Assembly (NCBI GenBank): GCA_944989445.1
Contig: CALYLW010000999.1
Coordinates: forward strand, 1-64,000
Length of the DNA stretch: 64,000 bases
DNA from: Ampullaceana balthica
Lineage: Eukaryota; Mollusca; Gastropoda; Lymnaeidae
Reading direction: 5' to 3'
The notes beneath the pieces are model-generated. The model made no database searches. It saw only the letters and a list, made by a program, of their open reading frames with translations, and was not told where the DNA came from. Numbering within the stretch: the first letter of the stretch is position 1; each line of letters starts with the position of its first letter. Positions 44,784-56,940 of the stretch are shown in pieces. The position numbers and the translations under genes were made by a program.

Positions 44784-45730
44784 AAATAACAAAACAAAGA
44801 TAGTCGAAGTACAGGATTCGCCCTTTCTCCGACAGGAAAACGTCATATCTCCGTATATAAAGTTTCGATTTTTATACAATACTTTCGTAAAACATTGTCT
44901 GTGTGTATATTTATGGAGGTAAAAAAAATACGTTTGCAAACAGTTTTAACATACAAAAAAAAAGTTTTAAAATATTTCTCTTGGTCAAGTCCACTGAATA
45001 AACTCAAATTAACGTAGAATTAACGAGAGTCTTTTGATATGATTTCAAACAGAATATCCGGATTCTGAATGATATTAGTGCAAATGAATACACCGGAAAT
45101 TACTATTAATATACTTTCGCCATGAAATGAAAAGGCCCATAGAGATGAAAAGTGTAATCAACGGGTAGATATAAAATCAGAGCGACTCTCCAGACATCCG
45201 TCGCTGAATGAGATTCAGAAATTTTCGAAATTGCCTGAAGCAAAATACCAAATCTTCTACGTGCTCACATATATTCAAGTGATCATTAGAGTGTCGGCAC
45301 TCAAGTCACATCTAATGGCAAAGCGTCTCTCCACCTCGCTTTCTAAACGCTGCTCTATTACCTGATGGCAATAAACTCGCGCTTTAAGTCTAGAAACAAT
45401 GGCCCAGGTAACACACGGCCTCCTGCTGAACACATTAACACACTGCCTCCTATTGAACACATTAACACGTAAGGGTTAACTTTCCAACATTGCTTGAGTG
45501 AGACTAGCGTGGGGAAAGAAACACAAAAACACAACGAACCACGACATTTTGATTGATGTCAGAAAAGACTCGGTAACCACTCTTAGTCTGAGTGTAAGGC
45601 TCGTTATGTAGCATGTGACCCATGGTAACAAATCAAGAAAAAGCAAAACACTATTTGTATTTCATTTAGGCCAAGTTTTTTAAATTCCTTTTTTTCTTTC
45701 TTTAAACAATATAAGATTATCAATTTATTT
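44784..45730. other. Unique spacer
   Basis: No gene recognised. ACACATTAACAC words at 45430-45467 form a short imperfect repeat. Confidence 0.5.
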
Positions 45731-46231
45731 TTTAACTCCTTTATATTAACTCGTGGTGTTTGTTTGCTTGCACCCTTGAACCCTTGCACCCTTGCTTGTC
45801 GCCAAAACTTTGGATCAATTTGTAACCCACTTCCTCGTAAGCTAGCGAGCTGAAATTTTGCAGGCAGTTTGGTACAGATGATAAAAACAATGTATCAAAA
45901 TTTCAGATCGATCACATGTACCGTAATTGAATTATTGATTTTTTAGATTATTATATTTATTCCTATGTATCATGTTATTTTTTGAGATAGAGTGCAAGGG
46001 TGCGCATTATATTGAACAACCTTTCTGTCGCGCAATAAGGTGCGTATTTTATTGACAACACTTTTTATAAACATATTCCTGATCGGTGCACATTATATTA
46101 AACATGTTTTACGACACAACTACAATTTTGTATTTTTGGATGGTCTTGCGCTGCGTATTATAATGAACATTATTTTAGTTACTTCTCGTACATAGAGGAT
46201 TTATAGTCAAAAACTTGGTTTTTTTACGGGT
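45731..46231 (+). mobile_element. Subfamily A dispersed TIR repeat, full copy
   Basis: The clearest copy. It has an extra CCCTTGAACCCTTGCACCCT stretch near its start, the CTGAAATTTTGCAGGCAGTT segment, four motifs related to GGTGCGCATTATATTGAAC, and the GAGGATTTATAGTCAAAAAC end. Confidence 0.8.
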
Positions 46232-46389
46232 TTTTTTTAATTTAAAGTTTAAATTGACTTTTTATTTGCCAAAAATAATACGTTGGATTTATTGTTGTGG
46301 TGCTTCATTTTGTATTTTACTTCCTTATTTAAATCTTTTCAAAATGTATTTACATAATTAATGAAACAACATTTTCTTTTAATGATTAA

Positions 46390-46553
46390 CGTAGCTTATG
46401 TGTAATGTACTGTCCTTTATGTTGTTATTATGGTATGAATGGTTATTTAATGATTATATGTATGTTATGATCTCCATGTAAAGCGATGTGAGCCCAGTTC
46501 CTTGCTGTGATACAGCGCTATAAAAATTATCAATTATTATTATTATTATTATT
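46390..46553 (+). repeat. LINE/SINE-like 3' tail
   Basis: GTAAAGCGATGTGAGCCCAG at 46478, then TACAGCGCTATAAAAATTAT and (ATT)n. It matches the tail at 5561-5625. Confidence 0.6.
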
Positions 46554-48832
46554 AAATAATTTTAAAAGAATTTGTATAGGCTCAGTAACCCTCAACGAAT
46601 ATGCATAGACCATCTAGGTCCGTATGTCAATGTCTTTGAAATGCAATGCAAGCCAATAGTACTATGTAGTTTGTTTTTGTTTTTAACTTTCGAAGTGTAT
46701 ATTAGCACAATTACATATAAATGCGGTGGAGCAAAGATATTCTCAAACTACTTCGAAAAAGGAATCGGCAAAAATTAAGAGAAAATTATTACAAATAATA
46801 AAAATCGATGTTAATATAGATAATATTAATAGTAAGAAAATTTTCAAGCAAATGTAATCACTTCTCTCCATTCAACTGTAATATTCTTCTTCTACCACGA
46901 AAATACTGTTATAAAAAAAAATAATTCTTTTAAAAAAAAATTAAATACTTATATTATTTCTCTTTTCATTAGTCAATAAAAAATTATCAAGATTTTTATT
47001 TAAAGTTTCATATCTTACGTAAAGCAGAATGGGTAATTTCAGACATTTGATGTTGATATCAAAATCTTCTCTAGTCTTTCTTGCATGTATCCTACAGGTA
47101 ATTGTGATGACGCCACTATCTCAAAAGATAACTCGTGTTTTCCTCGGTATGTCCCGCTTGGAAATTACCGACCAGATCAACAAATTGACGACTCGACATT
47201 AAAAAGTAAATAAAAAACAAATTGCACTGAAGGCAGCAGACGAATAAGTGTCACGGAATCACGTCATCAGACTCGTCGATGTCAGTGGCCGATGCCAACA
47301 CGAGGGCTGCCCCGGGGCCAGTGTCCGTGAAACTCTCTCATCTTAAATCTCCATGAATAAATGACGACGCGACCGTGACGACAAGCCGTCAAAAGCTTTT
47401 TGAACTTTGTTGATTCGTTCCGGTTTATACAGATTAAATATTTTTATAGTTCGGGCGGAACCACGCTATTTTAGTTTTTATTTAGGTCAGTAAGAGCATT
47501 CCAAGAACAAGCCTAACTTAGGTAAAATAATAAAAGTTACTCTCCTTTCATTTTGTCTGGGGCCTTTTTCTGTTACATGAGCCAACTTCTTTAGGTCGGA
47601 AGAAGCTAATTTATCAAAAGCCCTGCCAAAGAAAGAAATGTAATTAATATTTTCCAGATGCTGTTTTTCTCAATCGGACGAACATTCCCCTCTGAACTAC
47701 CAATACCAGCTTGATAACGTTTGGACCCCCTGTTATGTTTACACATGTTTAACAGCGATATGCAAAAAGACACTGTGTATTTTCTTATACTTATTAAAGA
47801 TTTTTTGTTTTATTTTAAACGAGATATCCTCTGTACTTAAAAAAATATTCGGTCAGAGCAGCCAACGTTAGGCCTGATATTTCTTTACAATTTAACTGAA
47901 TCGTGGAATAAATGATCTAACAATGTTTGAAGTTTGAATATCTCTCCTTTCATTCTCCCTAACTAACACCCCCCCCCCACACACACACACATATACACAA
48001 AGACACACATTTTAACCAGTCCCCCAAAACGCGAGGCTGCACTTATCGATATAACTTAATTACATTCAAGATTGCCAGTTAACAATGTCGAGCCTCCTGC
48101 ACTCCACTTCGTCTCATGTGCAAGGTGACCCATTATCTCGGTTAAAATTCCCAGGAACCACTCCAATTATATCCCTACAATCTTGCTGATTCGACAACCT
48201 TGCTCTGAGAACTGGGTAAACTGAAGTTTAAGTGCTGTCCGGCCAGTAGAGCTCAAAGAGTTGGCCAACTTCCGCCTGGCCATGAGGGGTGTGGCCAACA
48301 AGAGTGGACATCAGTATCGGGCCAAATGTCCGTGATGACGTCTCACGAGATGAACATTTCGCCGGGCAATGTAGCCTCATTGTTTTGTTTGTTCATGATC
48401 CAAGAATTTATGAACTAGTGTGAAATTTATCCATTTTTTTTTGAAAAATATTCCACATCCCACAAACACAAATATATTATATCCTTATCAAAGATAGTTG
48501 CGTGGCCGCTTAGAGGGAACATTTGCATGGGTGTTTGATTTGACAGATGCTTCCGAACGAGAGAGAGTTGGTCCTATGAAAGAATGTATAAATTGGCATC
48601 ATCAAACTTCCAATAAACCATGCTGGTAACCCTATTTATCTTCTAGAATCCATCTCTTCATACACTGCACATTCGTTCCTCAAAATCTAGCAAGGTATCT
48701 CTTCACAATACCCCTTTATAGCATTTTCCCTCCCACTTTCGTATAAACCAAACACTCTCAAAACCCTAATTGTTTACATCTCTTTATTATCTTCACAGTA
48801 CACATATAAAGCCTAGGAAGAATACTTTTTTT
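46554..48832. other. Unique region with two candidate regulatory islands
   Basis: 47080-47420 and 48060-48410 are non-repetitive and GC-richer. The second contains the NFI-like palindrome AGTTGGCCAACTT and a forkhead-like TTTGTTTGTTCATG; the first has TTGAACTTTGTTG and two ATGACG/CGTCAT words. No exon with plausible splice sites was found. Confidence 0.3.
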
Positions 48833-49250
48833 TTAAATCCCTTATATTAACTTCACCGCCGTCTCATTCGTCGTCGACCGCGACCTCGTTCGTTCGTCTC
48901 GTTCGTCTCGCCCGCGGAAAAAACAAAAGTCGAAAATGACCAACTTCCAGTGAAGCCATCGAGCTGAAATTTGGTACACGGACCCGTCTCCCCTAACAAT
49001 GCATCGTATCAAAATTTCAGATCGATCGAACGTACCGTAATTAAATTAATGCACTTTTAGTTTATCTATCTAAATCACTATTTAGAATGTTTTTCGTCGT
49101 CTGGTAGAGTGTTGACCTATTTTTAAAGCCTAGGGAGATAATTTGGTTTCAGTCTGTAAATGTGTGTCACTTTTGAACATAATCAATACTTTTAGTTATG
49201 TCTCATATATAAGGGATTTATAGTCAAAAACTTTGTTTTTACGGGGTTGT
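48833..49250 (+). mobile_element. Subfamily B dispersed TIR repeat
   Basis: Starts AAATCCCTTATATTAACTTC, followed by TCGTTCGTCTCGTTCGTCTC and the CTGAAATTTGG...AAAATTTCAGATCGATCG segment; ends ATATAAGGGATTTATAG plus extension. Confidence 0.78.
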
Positions 49251-49310
49251 TTAATTACCACCATGCACGTATTCACAAGGCAGCATTCTTTGAATGCTTC
49301 AAATAGAAAA

Positions 49311-49780
49311 AAACCCTTAAAAACCAAGTTTTTTTACTATAATTCCTTATATATGAGACATAAGTAAAATTATACTCATTATAAAACGCACCAGGCAACA
49401 GACGAGCATAAACATTTACAGATCGGGAAATATTATACAAGTATGTTCAATCAGAGCCCTCTTTACACCATTTTGGGGCCCCGGGCAAAGAAATAGTGTT
49501 GGGCCCCTCCTCAGCAGGAATAAAAAATAAATAAACATAATATATATATAAATAAACATATTCCCATGGGGCCCCTATGCTCGTGGGCCCCCGGGCAAAT
49601 GCCCAACGGGCCTATGCGTTAAGACGGCTCGTGTGTTCAATATAATACGCACCGCAAGTTCAATATAATACGTACCATGCGACAGATTAACATAAATACT
49701 TACATTTTTCATAGAGATAAATAGAGATAATCTGAAATTGCATTAATTCTATTACCCTACATTCTATTGATTACATCTTG
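49311..49780 (-). mobile_element. Subfamily B dispersed TIR repeat, split by a MITE
   Basis: Inverted, degenerate copy interrupted at 49452-49633 by a younger hAT-type MITE. Confidence 0.6.
49452..49633 (+). mobile_element. 182-bp hAT-type MITE, copy 1
   Basis: Begins CAGAGCCCTCTTTACACC and ends TTAAGACGGCTCGTG, with a perfect 8-bp duplication TGTTCAAT at 49444-49451 and 49634-49641. The body is full of GGGCCCC/CCCGGGC words. Near-identical to 50610-50792. Confidence 0.85.
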
Positions 49781-50565
49781 ATATGCACGCGATCAGATAT
49801 GAGATATCTATAATTACGAATCATAAATAAGTAAATAAAATAAAATAAAACTCTTGCTGAACGTAATATGATCACTAATTAAAGCCACTAAAATCCCATG
49901 ATCAGATGCACACAACCTGATCTCATAATCAACGTTCAGCTTCTCAGCGAATCTTATATCTGAAAATAACAATGACCTCAGATTCCACACAATTTAACGA
50001 CAGCCTGCAACAACAAAAATCAATCGTAATTGATTTTTTATCTTAATTGATTTTTTATTTTTCAAATATTTTTCACTTTTATTGTCTTTTATGTTCTTTT
50101 TTTTCCCTTTTCGAAATTTGTATCGTCTTTCAGTCGTTGGCGTATAGGGATTAGAAAAGAAAAAAAAATTAAATTTTTTTTTATTATTTTTTTTTATTTT
50201 TTAGAGAACGTACTTTGTTGGTGAAGTGCTGCCTGTTGTTCCAGGCGAGAGCACTCCTGGTACTATTGATGTCCCCTGAGAAATATAGACTCATTGGTCG
50301 AGGTGTTCGCGCATGCTGTCTGTATCCAGGGTCAGCGGCCTTGTCAACGCTCGAGGAAACGCACACATAACACAGGCACATTATCGCTCGTACCCACACA
50401 CCCAATATACGTGTTGCAGAAGCTAAGCTAGGATATTTAAGACCGGAGAAAAAGCAATTAAACTGGCGTCACCCCCCCCCCTTCCAAAGGAATCCAGTTA
50501 AATAATATATTATTTTAGTTTACTTAATGTAACGTTAAATTGTAAGCCTCATTATGGCGCAAGCA
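49781..50565. other. Unique spacer
   Basis: AT-rich; a GC-balanced piece at 50205-50400 has an open antisense frame without recognisable homology. Confidence 0.45.
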
Positions 50566-50609
50566 TTGCCTTGGCGCACCTATACCTTGGCCCGCCTATA
50601 CCTTGGCGC
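50566..50609. repeat. 16-bp minisatellite, left part
   Basis: Units of CCTTGGCGCACCTATA, cut at 50609 by a MITE insertion and resumed at 50793. Confidence 0.9.
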
Positions 50610-50792
50610 CAGAGCCAGCCGTCTTTACACCAGTTTGGGCCCCCGGGCAAAGAAATAGTGTTGGACCCCTCCCCCGCAGGAATAAAAAATAAATATACAT
50701 AATATATATAAATAAACATATTCCCATAGGGCCCCTATGCTCGTGGGCCCCCGGGCAAATGCCCAACGGGCCTATGCGTTAAGACGGCCCTG
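50610..50792 (+). mobile_element. 183-bp hAT-type MITE, copy 2
   Basis: Begins CAGAGCCAGCCGTCTTTACA and ends TTAAGACGGCCCTG. A perfect 8-bp duplication CTTGGCGC lies at 50602-50609 and 50793-50800, made from the minisatellite it landed in. Confidence 0.88.
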
Positions 50793-50897
50793 CTTGGCGC
50801 ACCTATACCTTGACGCACCTATACCTTGACGCACCTATACCTTGGCGCACCTATACCTTGGCGCACCTATACCTTGGCGCACCTATACCTTGGCGCC
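50793..50897. repeat. 16-bp minisatellite, right part
   Basis: Six further units of CTTGGCGCACCTATAC; two have TTGACGC instead of TTGGCGC. Confidence 0.9.
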
Positions 50898-51589
50898 CAG
50901 CGAAATATGAATCTCCTCCCGCCCCCTTACACTACGCCTCTGACGTATTGTTTATAATTCTTTTTTTGTTTGTTTGTTAAATCCCCGTCAACATAACTTG
51001 ACCGTTAGTTGACAAAAACAAATTAAGTTTTTTGTTTTCTTCTGTCTTTTTCTCGGAGGCAGGGATGTGTCTTTTTCTCGGAGGCAGGGATGTGTGTACT
51101 TTTGAAGTGATTCCAAACACAAGTAAACTTAAAGTAAATAGTTAATTCAGTCTTAAATTTATAGCGTTGGTAATGGCAGGGGCCGGATATAGACTTTATG
51201 GGCCCCTAAGCTAGTTGAGATATGGGGGGCCCTTTTGAAGTCCAGATAATCTATGTCAATGCCAAATATGAAGAAAAAAAATCCAGGGGCCCCCAAGAAG
51301 GCGGGGGTCCTAAAATATACGCTGTTTAGCCAATAGGTAAATCCAGCACTGGGTAACGGGCTTGAGTAAAGAGTCCTGCTGTAGGTAAACCAAAGAACAA
51401 AACCATTTGTTTATCACATAGTTACGCAAAGAACAGCTGGTCAGCACGTTGATAGCAGCACGCCCAGCAAGAAGTTGATGGACAGGATTTATATGGTCAT
51501 CTCAGTTACACCTGGTCACCAGGCTCAACAAGGATAGCAAGCAACAATTGAATATCATTGCTCTAGCTAACATTGTTGAAAATCGTTGG
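50898..51589. other. Spacer with a 27-bp duplication and a GGGCCCC-rich remnant
   Basis: GTCTTTTTCTCGGAGGCAGG is duplicated at 51046-51092. 51180-51340 has GGGCCCC-rich sequence distantly like the MITEs at 49452 and 50610. Confidence 0.5.
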
Positions 51590-51836
51590 ATTTAGAAGCA
51601 CCAGCTACAGCTTATATAGTCAGCCCAACTACAGATATTATAGTCAAACAGGCTAAAGGTATTAAAGCCAACCCAGCTGCACCTATTAAAGTAAACCCCT
51701 CTAAAGCTGATATTGTCAGCCCAGGTGCGCTTAATATTTTCAACTCAGCTACAGCTATTAAAGTCAATCAAGCTATAACTATTATAGTCAAGCAAGCCAT
51801 AGCTTTTAAAGTCAGCCCAGCTATAGAAATATAGCT
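51590..51836. repeat. About 30-bp degenerate minisatellite
   Basis: AGTCAACCCAGCTACAGCTA-like units repeat every 30 bases, giving an open frame of 10-residue repeats that I regard as an artefact. Confidence 0.75.
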
Positions 51837-51944
51837 ACGTGGTTAATCCAGCTACATCGATTACACTCAACCCAGCTGAAGCAGTTCGAAATATCGATAT
51901 TAGTCTCTCTCCCCCCCCCCATAAAGCTGTTAAATATATATCCA

Positions 51945-52118
51945 CCCATCTACAGCTGGTCGGCTCAAACCATCTACAGCTGGCCGGCTCAAACCATCTA
52001 CAGCTGGCCGGCTCAAACCATCTACAGCTGGCCGGCTCAAACCATCTACAGCTGGCCGGCTCAAACCATCTACAGCTGGCCGGCTCAAACCATCTACAGC
52101 TGGCCGGCTCAAACCATT
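51945..52118. repeat. 24-bp minisatellite, seven copies
   Basis: Unit CATCTACAGCTGGCCGGCTC plus AAAC; it holds the E-box CAGCTG and the GGCCGGCT palindrome-like core. The first unit has GTCGG for GCCGG. Confidence 0.95.
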
Positions 52119-53559
52119 TCTTTTCAATGACTTGATCGTGTCGCTGGTGTGGCACCTGGTCATGTCGGGGTACCGCGAGGTGGTGGGGGGAGGTGGTAGT
52201 TTATGACTCAGCCTGGAACGACCCCCTGTGGATAATGACCATCTGATGTTATCTGTTTCGTCACCTCACGTCCTCATGCGCTTGGAGTACATCCCCCCCC
52301 CCACACACGTCATCGCTTTTCTAGCTCACACCCACCGCCGTCCTATTCTTCTCTCAAGGTTAAGTGTTGTATTACCCATCAGCTCCACAGAACTATTGGA
52401 GTGAAAAATTGACGGACAATTTAACCTCATGTAGCTCGTATAACCCAGCAGTTAAAGTTTTCATCAATGCACAAAGAGAAAAAAAAGCTTCATTACAATA
52501 GTCTACTAATTTACCGGTTTCACTATAGCACTGTACCATTACAGACATTTGCTTGCGGCACTTTTCAATACAGCATTTCACTATCTTAAGAAAAAAATAT
52601 AGCCATTTCACTACAGCATTGTATAAATAAAGCATGAAACAATAGAGAAGTTTGACTGAAGTCCTCAAACCGTGTGAAAGTTTGACTACAGCTCTGTACA
52701 AATATAACAGTTTTACAATACCATTTCGAGAACCTTTGCTTTAAAGAAAATCCCTGCAAGGAAAAGGGACACGAAATTCGGCGAGCTGCGAAGTTTTTAT
52801 CGCCTGTAATAAAGGAGGGCAAAAATAGTTTGTGGCCCCGCGGTCATCGCTAAATTAATTCTAACAAGATCAGCGAGCCGCACTTGTCGTGGTCAGGAGT
52901 TCTCAAATTGTTGCTAAATAACCGCAAATTTAAAGAAAATTCAAATTGTTATATACCAGGTACAATTTGAAATGTTGTTGTTGTTTTTTTTTAAATAACA
53001 TATTGAAGTGTGGCCAATGCAGAAATAATATGGGATACAAACATCAATTATTTTTTAAATAAATATTTTGGGGTGTTGGAGATGAGAAAGATGTGTGGGA
53101 TGGTGGTAAATTTTAATTATTTTTTTTTGGAAATATATATCAGCTTTTAGTAACATGCAAACAAAAGCTGTACAACTTTAGTGCCTTAATATTAATTTTT
53201 TCTTTAATGCCGAACACACCCCCCCCCACCCCAATTCTGTTCAGGGATCCATCAACGCAATGTAGCAGTGTACACTCTTGACCTGTGGTACGCGCGCAAT
53301 TTTCTCTAGTTCCCACGTCAGCACATTTACTGTGCTGAGACATCGTTGACTTTGCAAAGCTACAATAACTGAAGGCATGAGAGTTCATCTTGGAGAGGAT
53401 GGGAGGGGGTGGGGGGTGTTATTGGCGCGGTGTAGGGATGGTTGTCCGACAAAGAAGGGGGTTTAGCTCAAATGACCGGAAAGTAAGATTGCCTACGATG
53501 GTGTTGGTTATGATAGGATAAGTTAGTGATAGTTATGATTGAATTGGTTGGTTGAGGTT
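52119..53559. other. Unique region
   Basis: No gene. ACTACAGC/ACTATAGC words every 40-60 bases at 52500-52700 suggest an old decayed repeat. 52820-52905 is a short GC-richer island. Confidence 0.4.
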
Positions 53560-54995
53560 TAGACTGGCTTTGTTGGTGGTGGTTTAGACTGGCTTTGTTG
53601 GTGGTTGTTTAGATTGGCTTTGTTGGTGGTGGTTTAGATTGGCTTTGTTGGTGGTGGTTTAGACTGGCTTTGTTGTTGGTGGTTTAGACTGGCTTTGTTG
53701 GTGGTGGTTTAGACTGGCTTTGTTGGTGGTGGTTTAGACTGGCTTTGTTGGTGGTGGTTTAGACTGGCTTTGTTGGTGGTGGTTTAGACTGGCTTTGTTG
53801 GTGGTGATTTAGACTGGCTTTGTTGGTGGTGGTTTCGACTGGCTTTGTTGGTGGTGGTTTAGACTGGCTTTGTTGGTGGTTTAGACTGGCTTTGTTGGTG
53901 GTAGTTTAGACTGGCTTTGTTGGTGGTTGTTTAGATTGGCTTTGTTGGTGGTGGTTTAGACTGGCTTTGTTGGTGGTGGTTTAGACTGGCTTTGTTGGTG
54001 GTGGTTTAGACTGGCTTTGTTGGTGGTGGTTTAGACTGGCTTTGTTTGGTGGTGGTTTCGACTGGCTTTGTTGGTGGTGGTTTATACTGGCTTTGTTGGT
54101 TGTGGTTTAGACTGGCTTTGTTGGTGGTGGTTTAGACTGGCTTTGTTGGTGGTTGTTTAGACTGGCTTTGTTGGTGGTGGTTTAGATTGGCTTTGTTGAT
54201 GGTGGTTTAGACTGGCTTTGTTGTTGGTGGTTTAGACTGGCATTGTTGGTGGTGGTTTAGACTGGCTTTGTTGGTGGTGGTTTAGACTGGCTTTGTTGGT
54301 AGTGGTTTAGACTGGCTTTGTTGGTGGTGGTTTAGACTGGCTTTGTTGGTGGTGGTTTAGACTGGCTTTGTTGGTGGTGGTTTCGACTGGCTTTGTTGGT
54401 GGTGGTTTAGACTGGCTTTGTTGGTGGTGGTTTAGACTGGCTTTGTTGGTGGTGGTTTAGACTGGCTTTCTTGGTGGTGGTTTAGACTGGCTTTGTTGGT
54501 GGTGGTTTAGACTGGCTTTGTTGGTGGTGGTTTAGACTGGCTTTGTTGGTGGTGGTTTAGACTGGCTTTGTTGGTGGTGGTTTCGACTGGCTTTGTTGGT
54601 GGTGGTTTAGACTGGCTTTGTTGGTGGTGGTTTAGACTGGCTTTGTTGGTGGTGGTTTAGACTGGCTTTGTTGGTGGTGGTTTAGACTGGCTTTGTTGGT
54701 GGTGGTTTAGACTGGCTTTGTTGGTGGTGGTTTAGACTGGCTTTGTTGGTGGTGGTTTAGACTGGCTTTGTTGGTGGTGGTTTAGACTGGCTTTGTTGGT
54801 GGTGGTTTAGACTGGCTTTGTTGGTGGTGGTTTAGACTGGCTTTGTTGGTGGTGGTTTAGACTGGCTTTGTTGGTGGTGGTTTAGACTGGCTTTGTTGGT
54901 GGTGGTTTAGACTGGCTTTGTTGGTGGTGGTTTAGACTGGCTTTGTTGGTGGTGGTTTAGACTGGCTTTGTTGGTGGTGGTTTAGACTGGCTTTT
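53560..54995. repeat. 25-bp G-rich minisatellite, about 57 copies
   Basis: Unit TTTAGACTGGCTTTGTTGGT plus GGTGG. Very homogeneous from 54500 to 54990; variants (TTTCGACTGG, TTTAGATTGG, GGTTGTTT) cluster in the first half. The top strand is nearly free of C apart from two positions per unit. Confidence 0.97.
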
Positions 54996-55344
54996 GTTTG
55001 GTGCTTGACATTTGCCTGCATGTTGATGTTTGTATAGACTGTTTTTTTAAAATGTAGTACTTTAACGTGAGACTCCGCAGTTGTCTCTTACGGTAACAGA
55101 CAACCGAATCTCCATAAAACCAGTAGCTACGTTGTAACTATAGACCGATATCGTGCCAAAACATGAACATAAGAGCGGTTCATATCACAATGGTTCTCAA
55201 AACATTTTATTTTTCAGCAGAACAAATAAAAAATATTTTTTTCCAAATAATTGCCATCAAACACGTTTGATTAAACTCAACATTTGAGAACAGAAACAAA
55301 CTATTGAAAGTCTTGGACAGAAACAAGTAAACGCCATAGAATTA
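54996..55344. other. Unique spacer
   Basis: No gene or RNA recognised. Confidence 0.5.
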
Positions 55345-55822
55345 ACCCATGCAATACCAAACAAATAAACGCAATAGAAACCAAGGTATGCAATACCAAA
55401 CAACAAGTAAACGTCATAGAAACCAAGGTATGCAATACCAAACAACAAATAAACGTCATAGAAACCAAGGTATGCAATACCAAACAACAAATAAACGTCA
55501 TAGAAACCAAGGTATGCAATACCAAACAACAAGTAAACGTCATAGAAACCAAGGTATGCAATACCAAACAACAAGTAAACGTCATAGAAACCAAGGTATG
55601 CAATACCAAACAACAAATAAACGTCATAGAAACCAAGGTATGCAATACCAAACAACAAATAAACGTCATAGAAACCAAGGTATGCAATACCAAACAACAA
55701 GTAAACGTCATAGAAACCAAGGTATGCAATACCAAACAACAAGTAAACGTCATAGAAACCAAGGTATGCAATACCAAACAACAAGTAAACAACATAGAAA
55801 CCAAAGTATGCAATACCAAACA
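55345..55822. repeat. 42-bp minisatellite, about 11 copies
   Basis: The unit includes AACAACAARTAAACGTCATA and GAAACCAAGGTATGCAATACC. As 42 is 14 codons, long frames arise on both strands; the antisense one repeats LFGIAYLGFYDVYL. No ATG-led gene structure supports translation. Confidence 0.95.
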
Positions 55823-56565
55823 CATAGCTTCCCCTTTGCTCTTCTAACCTACTCATTTGGTGTCGGCCATGACGGATGTCTCGACCTCTCCAGAATCTGG
55901 CACACTACGAAGACCGAAATAACACCTGATGCGGGTTTTATGGAAATCAAATGGATGATCAGAATTGGGACGTTGTGTATCCGAGATGTTAAACTCATCT
56001 CTAAATTTACATTCAAGTATCTCCCTGCATGGTGATATTTCCGCTTCATTCTTAGTCGTGTTAGTCACTAGGCCGTGTTTCGTTCAATTTTCCTTAAATT
56101 GGGTTTCCTCCGATGAAATGTTGTGGGGCGAACTTTCTTTTATCAATTTGATTGTGTGTGTGGTTGGGGGGAGGGGGCGGAGGGGAGGGGATCTGCAAAG
56201 GATTTTTGTAAATGAAACAATTCAGGGTAAAGTTTTAATTTTTTGCACCAAATAATATTTTTAAGGATTTGTCTAATTATGTAAAAATAAGTTTAAATCC
56301 GAATTAAATGTTCATAAATCAAATATGTATTTCGTTATTTAAAAATAAAGATGTGCATGTGTGTCTGTGTTAATTTTAAAGCTTATTTCACGTTCATTAT
56401 TAATCACATTCCGAATTTCGAACTCCTTATACAGACGCACCCCAGTTAATCTATCTAATCTGTCCCATTCTAATCTGACATAAAAGTATTTACCTCCGAG
56501 TGCGTGCACTCCGCGCTACCCAAAACATTTCATCCCAACCCCCCCTTCACCTTTCAGTTTGATTC
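55823..56565. other. Unique region
   Basis: 55850-56130 is GC-balanced with short overlapping frames on both strands; none is recognisable. GGGGGGAGGGGGCGGAGGGG lies near 56166. Confidence 0.4.
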
Positions 56566-56940
56566 CCTCGAGGCCTCCACTTTAAACATGTCAAGGTTGC
56601 CCCCTCACCGGGCCTCCACTTTAAACATGTCAAGGTTGCCCCCTCACCGGGCCTCCACTTTAAACATGTCAAGGTTGCCCCCTCACAGGGCCTTCACCTT
56701 AAACATGTCAAGGTTGCCCCCTCACGGGCCTCCACTTTAAACATGTCAAGGTTGCCCCCTCTCACAGGGCCTTCACCTTAAACATGTCAAGGTTGCCCCC
56801 TCTCACCGGGCCTCCACTTTAAACATGTCAAGGTTGCCCCCTCTCACAGGGCCTTCACCTTAAACATGTCAAGGTTGCCCCCTCTCACCGGGCCTTCACC
56901 TTAAACATGTCAAGGTTGCCCCATCTCACCGGCCCTTCAC
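56566..56940. repeat. About 40-bp minisatellite, nine copies
   Basis: The unit includes CTCCACTTTAAACATGTCAA and GGTTGCCCCCTCACCGGG. Length varies by 1-2 bases between units (CTCAC versus CTCTCAC), and CTTCACCTT alternates with CTCCACTTT. Confidence 0.95.

Noticed and set aside
53560..54995. CRISPR-like array
   Set aside because: The repeat is directly tandem with no variable spacers and the context is animal DNA.
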